Below are positions 24,116-31,684 of a stretch of 64,000 bases of DNA, in pieces. The stretch is taken from positions 33,199 through 97,198 of the forward strand of contig NZ_JBNATW010000006.1 in the NCBI RefSeq assembly GCF_049701175.1, written 5' to 3'. Under the pieces are notes generated by a model. It saw only the letters and a list, made by a program, of their open reading frames with translations, was not told where the DNA came from and did no database searches. Source of the DNA: Thermovenabulum sp049701175 (lineage in GTDB: Bacteria; Bacillota; Thermosediminibacteria; Thermosediminibacterales; Thermosediminibacteraceae). Numbering within the stretch: the first letter of the stretch is position 1; every line of letters starts with the position of its first letter. The translations under genes and the position numbers were made by a program.

Positions 24116-24382
24116 ATGCATGTTGATATATGGGCTATAGCAGCTTACGCTTTCGGGCTTTTGATGCTTTATGCTATTGCGAAAATTCTTGTTGCTCCTC
24201 TAAGGCTTATATTAAAACTGATTTACAACGGGATTATCGGAGGGATTTTATTACTGGGATTGAACGCTATTGGTTCTTTTTTTGGACTTCATATTGCGAT
24301 AAATCCTTTGAATGCGTTGATAGCCGGTTTTTTAGGTGTTCCCGGTATCCTTCTTCTCATATTTGTGAAGTATTTTCTTTGA
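24116..24382 (+). CDS. bofA: Sigma-K-processing inhibitor BofA family protein
   Basis: Membrane protein of 88 aa with two or three helices. The C-terminal block NAIGSFFGLHIAINPLNALIAGFLGVPGILLLIF is the BofA family core. In Bacillus BofA holds the SpoIVFB protease inactive in the outer forespore membrane until the sigma-K checkpoint. A GGAGG ribosome binding site precedes ATG. It ends at a terminator. Confidence 0.93.
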   Translation: MHVDIWAIAAYAFGLLMLYAIAKILVAPLRLILKLIYNGIIGGILLLGLNAIGSFFGLHIAINPLNALIAGFLGVPGILLLIFVKYFL

Positions 24383-24416
24383 GGTAAAATATAATATAAG
24401 CATATTTTTTATTTTT

Positions 24417-24445
24417 AACCCCGAAAAGGGGTTTTTATTTTTTAG
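24417..24445 (+). terminator. Terminator of bofA
   Basis: AACCCC (24417-24422) and GGGGTT (24428-24433) around GAAAA, followed by a T-rich tract. Confidence 0.85.
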
Positions 24446-24446
24446 C

Positions 24447-24475
24447 TTGACCTATAAAATTTTGTCTGTTATACT
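24447..24475 (+). promoter_or_regulatory. Upstream promoter of the por operon
   Basis: TTGACC at 24447-24452 and TATACT at 24470-24475 with a 17-base spacer. A second candidate, TTGAAA (24589-24594) and TAAAAT (24611-24616) with a 16-base spacer, lies nearer the gene. Between them CTGTTATA (about 24532) and TATAACAG (about 24561) form an inverted pair that may be an operator. The 307-base gap from bofA to porC holds nothing else that I recognise. Confidence 0.65.
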
Positions 24476-24690
24476 TTAAGTGGCAAAACTGTTACAATAA
24501 AAAGAACCGCAAATTCGTAGATTTTACAGAAGCTGTTATATAAAACTGAACAAACTGTATTATAACAGAACAATTATACAAATATTTTTTGAAATTTTAT
24601 TTTTTTGTGTTAAAATAGTAAAAGATGTTTTAAATTAAATAAAACAAAAGTTGTAAGTATTTTTAAACCTGAAAGGAGGATAAAACAAAA

Positions 24691-25269
24691 ATGGCAAAGA
24701 TGCTTGAAATCCGCTGGCATGCAAGAGGCGGACAAGGTGCTAAGACGGCCGCTTTAATGCTTGCTGAATCAATAGCGGAAATGGGTAAGTATGTTCAAGG
24801 GTTCCCGGAATACGGGCCTGAAAGGATGGGTGCTCCTATTCTTGCCTTTAACAGAATCAGCGACGAGCCTATTTTTGTCCATTCCAATGTTACAAACCCC
24901 AATATTGTAATCGTTCTTGACCCTACATTGCTTGGGAAGGCAAAGATAACCGATGGGGTGCCTGAAGACGGCATTTATATTATCAACACCTCAAAGTCTC
25001 CTGAAGAGATAAGAAAAATTTTAGGAATAACGACCGGCAAGATTTTTACCATTGATGCAACACAGATTTCCATAGATACAATCGGCCGTCCCATACCAAA
25101 TACTCCCATGATGGGTGCTTTTATAAGGGCAACGGGGATAATACCCTTTGAAACCTTTATAGAACATATGAGGGAACAGCTTACTAAGAAATTTAAGTCA
25201 AAGCCTGAAGTTATTGAAGGTAACCTGAAGGCGATTGAAAGGGCCTATATGGAGGTGAAGAGCGAATGA
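24691..25269 (+). CDS. porC: 2-oxoacid:ferredoxin oxidoreductase, gamma subunit
   Basis: Gamma subunit (192 aa) of a four-subunit pyruvate or 2-oxoacid:ferredoxin oxidoreductase, which turns a 2-oxoacid and CoA into acyl-CoA, CO2 and reduced ferredoxin. The domain start EIRWHARGGQGAKTAALMLAE and FPEYGPERMGAPI are the family markers. A strong GGAGG lies 10 bases before ATG. The next gene overlaps by four bases. Confidence 0.93.
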   Translation: MAKMLEIRWHARGGQGAKTAALMLAESIAEMGKYVQGFPEYGPERMGAPILAFNRISDEPIFVHSNVTNPNIVIVLDPTLLGKAKITDGVPEDGIYIINTSKSPEEIRKILGITTGKIFTIDATQISIDTIGRPIPNTPMMGAFIRATGIIPFETFIEHMREQLTKKFKSKPEVIEGNLKAIERAYMEVKSE

Positions 25270-25631
25270 TTTCTAACAAAAATTTTGGATCAGGCACCAG
25301 GATAAGCTCGGTAAAACCGGGTATGAAATGGTGGGAAATAACGAGAGCTGGGAATATTTACTCTCCCGGCAATTCTAAGGAATACGAGACAGGCGATTGG
25401 AGGTCTATCCGTCCCGTTTGGAATAAAGAAAAATGTATTAACTGCCTTATATGCTGGCGTTACTGTCCGGATTCATCGATAATAGTAGAAAACGGGAAAT
25501 TTGGGCAAATCGACTATATGCACTGCAAGGGATGCGGCATTTGCGCTAAAGTATGCCCTGTTAATGCGATAGATATGAAACCTGAAGATGAAACAGAAAA
25601 GATAAAGGAGGTTGGCGCTGATGAAAACTAG
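25266..25631 (+). CDS. porD: 2-oxoacid:ferredoxin oxidoreductase, delta (ferredoxin) subunit
   Basis: Electron-transfer subunit of 121 aa. Two 4Fe-4S motifs are complete: CINCLICWRYCP and CKGCGICAKVCP. It passes electrons from the catalytic TPP centre in PorB to free ferredoxin. The N-terminal part (about 1-55) with RSIRPVWNKEKC is typical of PorD. It overlaps porC by 4 and porA by 11 bases, so the subunits are translationally coupled. Confidence 0.94.
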   Translation: MISNKNFGSGTRISSVKPGMKWWEITRAGNIYSPGNSKEYETGDWRSIRPVWNKEKCINCLICWRYCPDSSIIVENGKFGQIDYMHCKGCGICAKVCPVNAIDMKPEDETEKIKEVGADEN

Positions 25632-26799
25632 GGTTGCGCTTACCGGCAATGAGGCTATTGCCCATGCTATGAAGCAGGTTAATCCTGACGTGGTAGCAGC
25701 CTACCCCATTACACCTCAAACAGAAATAGTACAGATATTTTCGAGTTTTGTAGCAAACGGGCAGGTAGATACCGAATTTGTGGCGGTTGAAAGCGAACAC
25801 AGCGCAATGAGTGCAGCTATAGGTGCTGCAGCAGCGGGAGCAAGGGCTATGACCGCTACGTCAAGCCAGGGTCTTGCCCTGATGTTTGAAATGGTTTACA
25901 TAGCATCATCGTTGAGATTACCCATAGTTTTCCCGGTTGTAAACAGGGCCTTAAGCGGGCCCATTAACATACACTGCGACCACAGCGATGCAATGGGGCT
26001 TAGGGATTCAGGGGTTATACAGCTCTTTTCAGAAAATGCCCAGGAGGCTTACGATAACCTTATTCAGGCCTTCAGAATAGCTGAACACCCTGATGTAAGG
26101 CTTCCCGTCATGGTCAACCTTGATGGTTTTATTACAAGCCATGCTATGGATGTTTTGGAGGTCTTGGACGACGAAACGGTAAAAAATTTCGTTGGCGAAT
26201 ACAAACCTGAAGATTATCTATTAGATGCTAAAAACCCCATTTCCATGGGTAACTTGGACCTTTACGATTTCTACTTCGAACACAGGCGCCAGCAAACCGC
26301 AGCAATGGAAGCAGCGAAGGAAGTAATAAAAGAAGTAGGAAAGGAATTTGCAAAGATTTCCGGAAGGGAATACGGGCTTATAGAAAAATACCATTTAGAT
26401 GATGCGGAAGTTGCAGTTATTGTGCTGAACTCTGCAGCAGGAACAGCAAAGGGAACTTGTGAAGAGCTTAGGAAAAAGGGAATGAAGGTAGGAGTATTGA
26501 AGCCAAGGGTTTATAGGCCTTTCCCGCACGAAGAGATAAAAGAGGCATTAAAGAATGTGAAAGCTGTTGCGGTAATGGACAGAGCTGAAACCTTCTCTAC
26601 AAACGGCGGGCCTATGTTCCAGGAAGTAAGAAATGCGCTCTTCGATTTAAGAGGAGATATAAAGGTTGTGAACTACATTTACGGGCTCGGCGGTAGAGAC
26701 TTGTTAGTAGAACATGTAGAAAAGGTTTATAATGATCTTTATGCAATAAAGGATGGAAAATCCTTAAATACAGTAAATTACCTCGGGCTTAGAGAGTAG
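25621..26799 (+). CDS. porA: 2-oxoacid:ferredoxin oxidoreductase, alpha subunit
   Basis: Alpha subunit (392 aa) with the pyrimidine-binding TPP half. The N-terminal part ALTGNEAIAHAMKQVNPDVV and AAYPITPQTEIVQIF is diagnostic of PorA. FVAVESEHSAMSAAIGAAAAGARAMTATSSQGLALM follows, and the C-half has the domain II strand and GVLKPRVYRPFP. The frame opens at TTG 25612, but AAAGGAGGT eight bases before ATG 25621 fixes the start. The motif set resembles PorA more than VorB, so pyruvate is the likely substrate. Confidence 0.94.
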   Translation: MKTRVALTGNEAIAHAMKQVNPDVVAAYPITPQTEIVQIFSSFVANGQVDTEFVAVESEHSAMSAAIGAAAAGARAMTATSSQGLALMFEMVYIASSLRLPIVFPVVNRALSGPINIHCDHSDAMGLRDSGVIQLFSENAQEAYDNLIQAFRIAEHPDVRLPVMVNLDGFITSHAMDVLEVLDDETVKNFVGEYKPEDYLLDAKNPISMGNLDLYDFYFEHRRQQTAAMEAAKEVIKEVGKEFAKISGREYGLIEKYHLDDAEVAVIVLNSAAGTAKGTCEELRKKGMKVGVLKPRVYRPFPHEEIKEALKNVKAVAVMDRAETFSTNGGPMFQEVRNALFDLRGDIKVVNYIYGLGGRDLLVEHVEKVYNDLYAIKDGKSLNTVNYLGLRE

Positions 26800-26811
26800 G
26801 AGGTGTAAAAG

Positions 26812-27759
26812 ATGGCTACATTAAAAGAGCTTTCAAAGGTACCTGAAAGGCTTGTAGGTGGCCACAGGCTTTGTGCAGGATGCGGACACGGAATTTCCAC
26901 AAGAATGGTCTTAAATGCCATTGAAGAAAACGACCATGTGGTTGTAGGATGTGCAACCGGTTGCCTTGAGGTTGCAACTACCATTTATCCTTTTACTGCG
27001 TGGAACTGCTCCTTTATCCACAGCGCATTTGAAAACGCAGGGGCAACAATTAGCGGTGTAGAAGCCGCTTATAAGGCTTTGAAAAAGAAAGGGAAAGTTA
27101 CGGAAAACTTTAAGTTTATAGCCTTCGGCGGAGACGGCGGCACTTACGACATCGGACTCCAATCCCTTTCCGGAGCAATGGAAAGAGGACACAATATAGT
27201 ATACGTATGCTTGGACAATGAAGCTTACATGAACACGGGTATTCAGCGTTCTTCTGCTACCCCAATTGGTGCGGATACCACTACAAGCCCGGCGGGCAAG
27301 GTAATACCTGGAAAACAGCAGCCCAGGAAAGACCTGACTGCGATTATGGCAGCGCATAATATACCCTATGTAGCTCAAGCTGCTTTGAGCAACTGGCAAG
27401 ATTTATACAAGAAGGCTAAAAAAGCTGTAGATGTAGAAGGCCCTGCATTTTTAAATATCCTTTCACCGTGTCCGAGAGGGTGGCGCTACAATACACCTGA
27501 AATTATGGAAATCTCAAAGCTTGCCGTTGAAACCAGATTCTGGCCTTTATACGAGGTAGAGGATGGGAAATGGAAGCTCAACTACAAACCCAAGAAGTAC
27601 GTACCAATAGAAGAATTCTTAAAGCCTCAGGGAAGGTTCAAGCACCTTTTCAAACAAGGAAACGAGCACGTTATAAAAGCAATACAAGAAGAAATAGATA
27701 AAAGATGGCTTGCCCTTCTTGAAAGGTGTGGGGAAACTCCCGAACTTCCACCCAGGTAA
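26812..27759 (+). CDS. porB: 2-oxoacid:ferredoxin oxidoreductase, beta subunit
   Basis: Beta subunit (315 aa) that carries TPP and one 4Fe-4S cluster. The cluster cysteines are in HRLCAGCGHG and CATGCLE, with the fourth in the C-terminal half (LSPCPRGW). The TPP motif is GGDGGTYDIGLQSLSGAMERGHNIVYVCLDNEAYMNTG. The length is normal and the gene ends the por operon. Confidence 0.94.
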   Translation: MATLKELSKVPERLVGGHRLCAGCGHGISTRMVLNAIEENDHVVVGCATGCLEVATTIYPFTAWNCSFIHSAFENAGATISGVEAAYKALKKKGKVTENFKFIAFGGDGGTYDIGLQSLSGAMERGHNIVYVCLDNEAYMNTGIQRSSATPIGADTTTSPAGKVIPGKQQPRKDLTAIMAAHNIPYVAQAALSNWQDLYKKAKKAVDVEGPAFLNILSPCPRGWRYNTPEIMEISKLAVETRFWPLYEVEDGKWKLNYKPKKYVPIEEFLKPQGRFKHLFKQGNEHVIKAIQEEIDKRWLALLERCGETPELPPR

Positions 27760-27770
27760 AAAAGATAGTG

Positions 27771-27818
27771 ACTCCCGATTAATTTGGTATTTCCTATTAA
27801 TCGGGAGTTTTTGTTTTA
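27771..27818 (+). terminator. Terminator of the por operon
   Basis: A perfect 13-bp stem, ACTCCCGATTAAT (27771-27783) with its complement at 27796-27808, followed by TTTTTGTTTT. Confidence 0.95.
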
Positions 27819-27892
27819 ATTAAAAACATAATAAGACTGGTGTAATTTTCAAATAATAAAAATGAAACCACCTTTTAGGGAGGAAGGAAAAA

Positions 27893-28888
27893 GTGAAAAA
27901 AAGTAGTGTATTTCGGATGATTTTTATTTTTGTATTGGTTGCCTTAATTATTGCTTTAGGGTTTTCTACCGGGTGTACTCTGAAACAAAAGTCAAAGGAA
28001 AGTTCTCCGCAGGCCTTGCCCAAAATCCCCGAAAAGATAAGCAAGGGTGAAAACAAGGAGCCGGAGCTTAAAGTCTACGTAGTCAAGGATAAAAAAATAG
28101 AGCAGATGAAATTGGAGGATTATGTTGCTGGGGTTGTTGCTGGTGAGGTAGAAAACTACTGGGAGCCTGCTGCACTGGCTGCACAGGCAATACTTGCAAG
28201 AACCTATGTATTGGAATTTATAAAAGATAAAGGCGGTTCTAAATACCAAGGAGCTGATATTTCTACTGATTTTGAAGAGGCTCAGGCATGGAATCCCGAT
28301 AATATAAATGAAAATATAAAAAAGGCGGTAGAATCTACGAGGGGAATGGTTGTAACATATCAAGGGGATTTCATAAAAGCCTGGTTTCACTCCCACAGCG
28401 GAGGAATGACTGCAACAGCAAAGGAAGGGCTGAATTTTAAAGGGGAAGAACCGCCTTATATCCAAGTGGTAAAATCACCTGATGAAAATGTAGGGCCTGA
28501 AGGCAAAAGGGTGTGGAGGTATGAGTTCTGGAAGGATGAGGTGAGAAGACTTATTAAGGAAAAATTAGGACAGGATACGGGGGAAATAAACGAGGTTGGC
28601 GTGGTAGAAAGGGGACCTTCCGGTAGAGCAGTAAAGATTAAAATAGGAAATGCCGTTGTACACGGTGCAGACCTCAGGATTGCCCTTGACCCGATGAAGA
28701 TGAGGTCAAATTTGATTACGAGCCTTAGAATTGAAGGAAACAAGATTGTGATGGAAGGTAAGGGGTTTGGGCACGGTGTGGGGTTGTCTCAGTGGGGAGC
28801 AAATGAAATGGCAAAACAGGGTAAAAAAGCCGAAGATATCATTAAGTATTATTTTAAAGGAGTTGAAATAGTAAAACTCTGGAATTAA
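27893..28888 (+). CDS. SpoIID/LytB domain protein
   Basis: Exported protein of 331 aa with a membrane or lipoprotein leader (hydrophobic 8-26, then STGC, a loose lipobox). SpoIID core motifs are LEDYVAGVVAGEVENYWEPAALAAQAILARTYVL, FHSHSGGMTATAKE and GFGHGVGLSQWGANEMAKQGK. In sporulation SpoIID is a lytic transglycosylase that cuts glycan strands during engulfment, while related LytB-type proteins modulate amidases. It is not next to spoIIM/spoIIP here, so I leave the symbol blank. The start is GTG with GGGAGGAAGG upstream. Confidence 0.88.
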   Translation: MKKSSVFRMIFIFVLVALIIALGFSTGCTLKQKSKESSPQALPKIPEKISKGENKEPELKVYVVKDKKIEQMKLEDYVAGVVAGEVENYWEPAALAAQAILARTYVLEFIKDKGGSKYQGADISTDFEEAQAWNPDNINENIKKAVESTRGMVVTYQGDFIKAWFHSHSGGMTATAKEGLNFKGEEPPYIQVVKSPDENVGPEGKRVWRYEFWKDEVRRLIKEKLGQDTGEINEVGVVERGPSGRAVKIKIGNAVVHGADLRIALDPMKMRSNLITSLRIEGNKIVMEGKGFGHGVGLSQWGANEMAKQGKKAEDIIKYYFKGVEIVKLWN

Positions 28889-28958
28889 ATCATATTTTAG
28901 CGCCCTCCTACATAAAATTTTCTAAAAGGAAAATTGAATGAAAGGGGGGCTATTTTTT

Positions 28959-29240
28959 ATGGAGGAAAAAAACGCAGCAAATCATAAAGTGTTTATACAG
29001 GATAGGGAGTTCCTTGAAATAACGGGAGTGACAAATGTGGAAAAATTTACCGATGGAGAAATCCTCCTTGAAACCGTTAAAGGGATGCTTAATATTAAAG
29101 GCGAGAAAATGCACATGAAACAATTGAATTTGGAAGCAGGAAATATTTCCATAGAGGGCTATATAAAGATGCTTTCTTACACTGAAGATGTTAAGGAAAA
29201 GGAAAAAGGGAAGGGCTTACTTCAGAAACTTCTTAAATAA
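28959..29240 (+). CDS. yabP: Sporulation protein YabP
   Basis: Protein of 93 aa with the YabP core (NHKVFIQDREFLEITGVTNVEKFTDGEILLETVKGMLNIKGEKMHMKQLNLEAGNISIEGYI). YabP is needed for spore coat or cortex formation in Bacillus and is made in the mother cell. The frame opens at ATG 28938, but AAGGGGGG lies nine bases before ATG 28959, which I prefer. yabQ and divIC follow as in Bacillus. Confidence 0.92.
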   Translation: MEEKNAANHKVFIQDREFLEITGVTNVEKFTDGEILLETVKGMLNIKGEKMHMKQLNLEAGNISIEGYIKMLSYTEDVKEKEKGKGLLQKLLK

Positions 29241-29260
29241 AAAGGTTTAAGGTGGTAAAG

Positions 29261-29689
29261 GTGTATGATAGAGAATTGGATTTTATGATTATTGTGCTGT
29301 CTTTTTTTTCAGGTATTGTTATTGGTGTGATTTTTGATATTTATAGGAGGATAAGAAAGGTATTAAACCTAGGGAATATTGGAACGGCTTTAGGGGACTT
29401 GATTTTCTGGTTGATAGTAACCCTTTTTTCTTTTGCAATTATAAATACTTATTTGTTTGGCTGGGTCAGGGGCTATTTTTTCATAGGGTTGTTTACAGGT
29501 TTTTATATATATATAAAAACTATAAGTAGATTTATTATAAAACTTTTGATTATTTTAGAAAAAGTATTTTGCTTTTTTGCCTTTTTACCTGAAATTGCCG
29601 TAAAAAAAATAAATGGAATAAGATTTATAAAAAGGGCCTCGAAGGAAATAAAAAATTTAAGAAGAATTTTTAAAAAAATAAAAAAATAA
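29261..29689 (+). CDS. yabQ: Spore cortex protein YabQ
   Basis: Membrane protein of about 142 aa with four helices and a basic C-terminal tail (IKRASKEIKNLRRIFKKIKK). The segments FFSGIVIGVIFDIYRRIRKV, GDLIFWLIVTLFSF and GWVRGYFFIGLFTGFYIY match YabQ, which is needed for spore cortex synthesis in Bacillus. AAGGTGG precedes GTG 29261, and GTG 29252 is a less likely start. Confidence 0.88.
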   Translation: MYDRELDFMIIVLSFFSGIVIGVIFDIYRRIRKVLNLGNIGTALGDLIFWLIVTLFSFAIINTYLFGWVRGYFFIGLFTGFYIYIKTISRFIIKLLIILEKVFCFFAFLPEIAVKKINGIRFIKRASKEIKNLRRIFKKIKK

Positions 29690-29792
29690 CTGGGAAGGAA
29701 TTTCTTTTTTTTTGTAGAATAATAAATATACTTATATAATTGTAGAACTTAAAAGGATATGACTTTTTGTCTACGAAAAGAAGGTGAAGCCT

Positions 29793-30071
29793 TTGAAAGG
29801 GCCCAAGTTTAAAATAAGACACATTTTGCTTTTACTTTTTGTTTTTTATTTCATATCTACCTTGATATTTCAACAGCTTAAGTTAATAGAACTTAAAAGG
29901 GAAGAAGAAAATCTAAAGGCAAGTATAAACGAAGCTTTACAGGAAAAACAGCGTTTGATGAAGGAAATTGAGCTTTTGAACGATAAAAGCTATATTGAAA
30001 AAATTGCAAGGGAACAGTTGAGGTTGGTAAAACCGGGTGAGTTTATATATGTAATTTCCGATGATAAATAA
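29793..30071 (+). CDS. divIC: Septum formation initiator DivIC/FtsB
   Basis: Bitopic division protein of 92 aa: a basic N-terminus, one membrane helix (ILLLLFVFYFISTLIF), a coiled coil (ELKREEENLKASINEALQEKQRLMKEIELL) and the DivIC end NDKSYIEKIAREQLRLVKPGEFIYV. It works with FtsL and DivIB in the divisome. The start is either TTG 29793 (AAGGTGA five bases before) or GTG 29784. Confidence 0.9.
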   Translation: MKGPKFKIRHILLLLFVFYFISTLIFQQLKLIELKREEENLKASINEALQEKQRLMKEIELLNDKSYIEKIAREQLRLVKPGEFIYVISDDK

Positions 30072-30073
30072 TA

Positions 30074-30102
30074 TTGACGGTATATAAAAGATGGTATATA
30101 AT
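30074..30102 (+). promoter_or_regulatory. Promoter of yabR
   Basis: TTGACG at 30074-30079 and TATAAT at 30097-30102 with a 17-base spacer. Confidence 0.8.
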
Positions 30103-30144
30103 TACCTTATCAAGTGAAAATCTAAGGGGAGGAATTTTTGTATA

Positions 30145-30528
30145 ATGGCTTTAGAAGTAGGCCAGATTGTAGAAGGAAAGGTTACAGGAATTACTAAATT
30201 CGGAGCTTTCGTGGAATTATCCGAAGGCGTCACAGGTTTGGTGCACATTTCCGAAGTTGCCGACAGTTATGTAAAGGACGTGAGAGAGTATCTTAACTAC
30301 AACGATGTGGTAAAGGTTAAGGTTATCGCTATTTCCGAGGATGGCAAGATAAGCTTATCAATTCGAAAATTAAAGGAGAACAGTAGAAATAACAGAAAGA
30401 TGTCGGCTCAGAGTTTTGAAGAGAAACTGGCAAAGTTTTTAAAAGAAAGTGAAGAGCGTCAGCAAGACCTGAAAAGGTATGAGTCAAAAAGGGGTGCTGG
30501 CAGCGGGTCTCGAAGAAGGGCATATTAA
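30145..30528 (+). CDS. yabR: S1 RNA-binding domain protein YabR
   Basis: RNA-binding protein of 127 aa. Residues 3-75 are an S1 domain (GQIVEGKVTGITKFGAFVEL, GLVHISEVADSYVKDVREYL, VKVKVIAISEDGKISLSIRKL). The tail is basic with RRAY at the end. In Bacillus yabR follows divIC in the same order. Its exact role is unknown; translation under stress has been suggested for relatives. Confidence 0.92.
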   Translation: MALEVGQIVEGKVTGITKFGAFVELSEGVTGLVHISEVADSYVKDVREYLNYNDVVKVKVIAISEDGKISLSIRKLKENSRNNRKMSAQSFEEKLAKFLKESEERQQDLKRYESKRGAGSGSRRRAY

Positions 30529-30540
30529 AGAAGAAAGTTT

Positions 30541-30564
30541 CCAGGGTTTTTACCCTGGTTTTTT
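30541..30564 (+). terminator. Terminator of yabR
   Basis: CCAGGGT and ACCCTGG arms (30541-30558) run into TTTTTT. Confidence 0.9.
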
Positions 30565-30588
30565 AATTCTATAATCGGGGTGAAAAAG

Positions 30589-31506
30589 GTGAAGGCTTGC
30601 ATTGACATCGGTTCCAATTCAATTAGGCTCCTTATAGCAAAGGTTTTTGAAAGCCATATTGAGCCTGTCTATAAAAAGCTGACTACAACGCGTTTGGGAA
30701 AGGGCATTTCCGAAGATGGTTTTCTAAAAGAAGATTCTGTAATTTCAACGATTAATGCTATTAAAGAATACATAGAAATTTCTAAAAAATACGGTTGTAA
30801 TGAAATAATTGCCTTTGCGACTTCTGCCGTCAGGGAGGCAAAAAATAAAGAAGAATTTTTAAGAAAAGTAAAAAAAACTATTGGACTTGATGTATTAGTG
30901 ATATCGGGCGAGGATGAAGCGAGACTTTCCTATAAAGGTGCGAGAGCGGGCTTAGGGTTAAAGGGTAAAGCAGCTGTTATAGATATAGGCGGTGGCAGCA
31001 CTGAAATTACCTACGGGGAAGAAAGTCCTATAGAAAGTGAGAGCTTTAAAATGGGTGCAGTGAGGTGGACCCAAAGGTTTTTGAAAAGCGACCCTCCCCA
31101 GGAGGAAGAGATTGAAAGTTTATATGAAGAGGAAAAAGAAATGTTAAAGGATTTTGCTTTAAGATTTATTACTTTTTCAAGAGGGGAGGCTAAAGCGGTG
31201 GCGGTAGGCGGGACTGCCACAACCGCTTGTGCTATAAAGCTTGGCCTTGCTGCTTACGATTGGAAAAGGGTGCATGGACAAATAATATCAAAAGAAGAGC
31301 TTGTAAGAATCTGTGAGGAACTTCTAAGCCTTCCCCTCGAAGATAGAAGAAAAATCCCGGGTTTGATGCCTGAGAGAGCAGATATAATTATTACGGGCCT
31401 TTTGATTTTGAAAAATATTATGGATATATTGGAGATTAATGAAATAGTTGTATCCGAATCGGACTTAATGGAAGCGATTTTAGTTGACAAATTTGCATTA
31501 ATGTGA
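30589..31506 (+). CDS. ppx: Ppx/GppA exopolyphosphatase family protein
   Basis: Phosphatase of about 305 aa of the ASKHA fold, acting on polyphosphate or pppGpp. CIDIGSNSIRLLIAKV holds phosphate loop 1, IAFATSAVREAKN the next core motif, VISGEDEARLSYKGARAGL the catalytic Glu region, and AAVIDIGGGSTEITYG loop 2. It is the short form without the HD-like C-terminal domain. The frame opens at GTG 30580, but GGGGTG six bases before GTG 30589 suggests the latter. The rpoB promoter is inside its 3' end. Confidence 0.9.
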   Translation: MKACIDIGSNSIRLLIAKVFESHIEPVYKKLTTTRLGKGISEDGFLKEDSVISTINAIKEYIEISKKYGCNEIIAFATSAVREAKNKEEFLRKVKKTIGLDVLVISGEDEARLSYKGARAGLGLKGKAAVIDIGGGSTEITYGEESPIESESFKMGAVRWTQRFLKSDPPQEEEIESLYEEEKEMLKDFALRFITFSRGEAKAVAVGGTATTACAIKLGLAAYDWKRVHGQIISKEELVRICEELLSLPLEDRRKIPGLMPERADIIITGLLILKNIMDILEINEIVVSESDLMEAILVDKFALM

Positions 31507-31512
31507 TAATAT
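31484..31512 (+). promoter_or_regulatory. Promoter of rpoBC
   Basis: TTGACA at 31484-31489 and TAATAT at 31507-31512 with a 17-base spacer and TG before the -10 box. It overlaps the last codons of ppx. The transcript would start near 31519 with a leader of about 165 nt. Confidence 0.85.
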
Positions 31513-31608
31513 TATAGACTGCATGATTATAGGCAATTTCAGGTTCAATGGTATAAATTTGTAAGATTAAGGAAAAACTTAAAAAGGGTTTACTTTGTTC
31601 GGGAAAAA

Positions 31609-31664
31609 CCAAAAGCAGGTTCGGGGGAAAAAAGCAAACCTTGCTTTTGGCTATTTTTACTTTT
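31609..31664 (+). terminator. Attenuator-like hairpin in the rpoB leader
   Basis: CCAAAAGCAGGTT (31609-31621) pairs with AACC-T-TGCTTTTGG (31637-31650), followed by CTATTTTTACTTTT. It lies wholly between the rpoB promoter and the rpoB start, so it would trim rpoB transcription or serve as a processing site. Confidence 0.65.
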
Positions 31665-31684
31665 ATAAAGGGGTGAAAAAATAA

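Noticed and set aside
24130..24387. Overlapping frame inside bofA
   Set aside because: It is out of phase with the clear BofA family protein and shows no similarity of its own.
31523..31564. 13-codon ORF just after the rpoB start site
   Set aside because: There is no ribosome binding site, and a leaderless start so close to the promoter is speculative.
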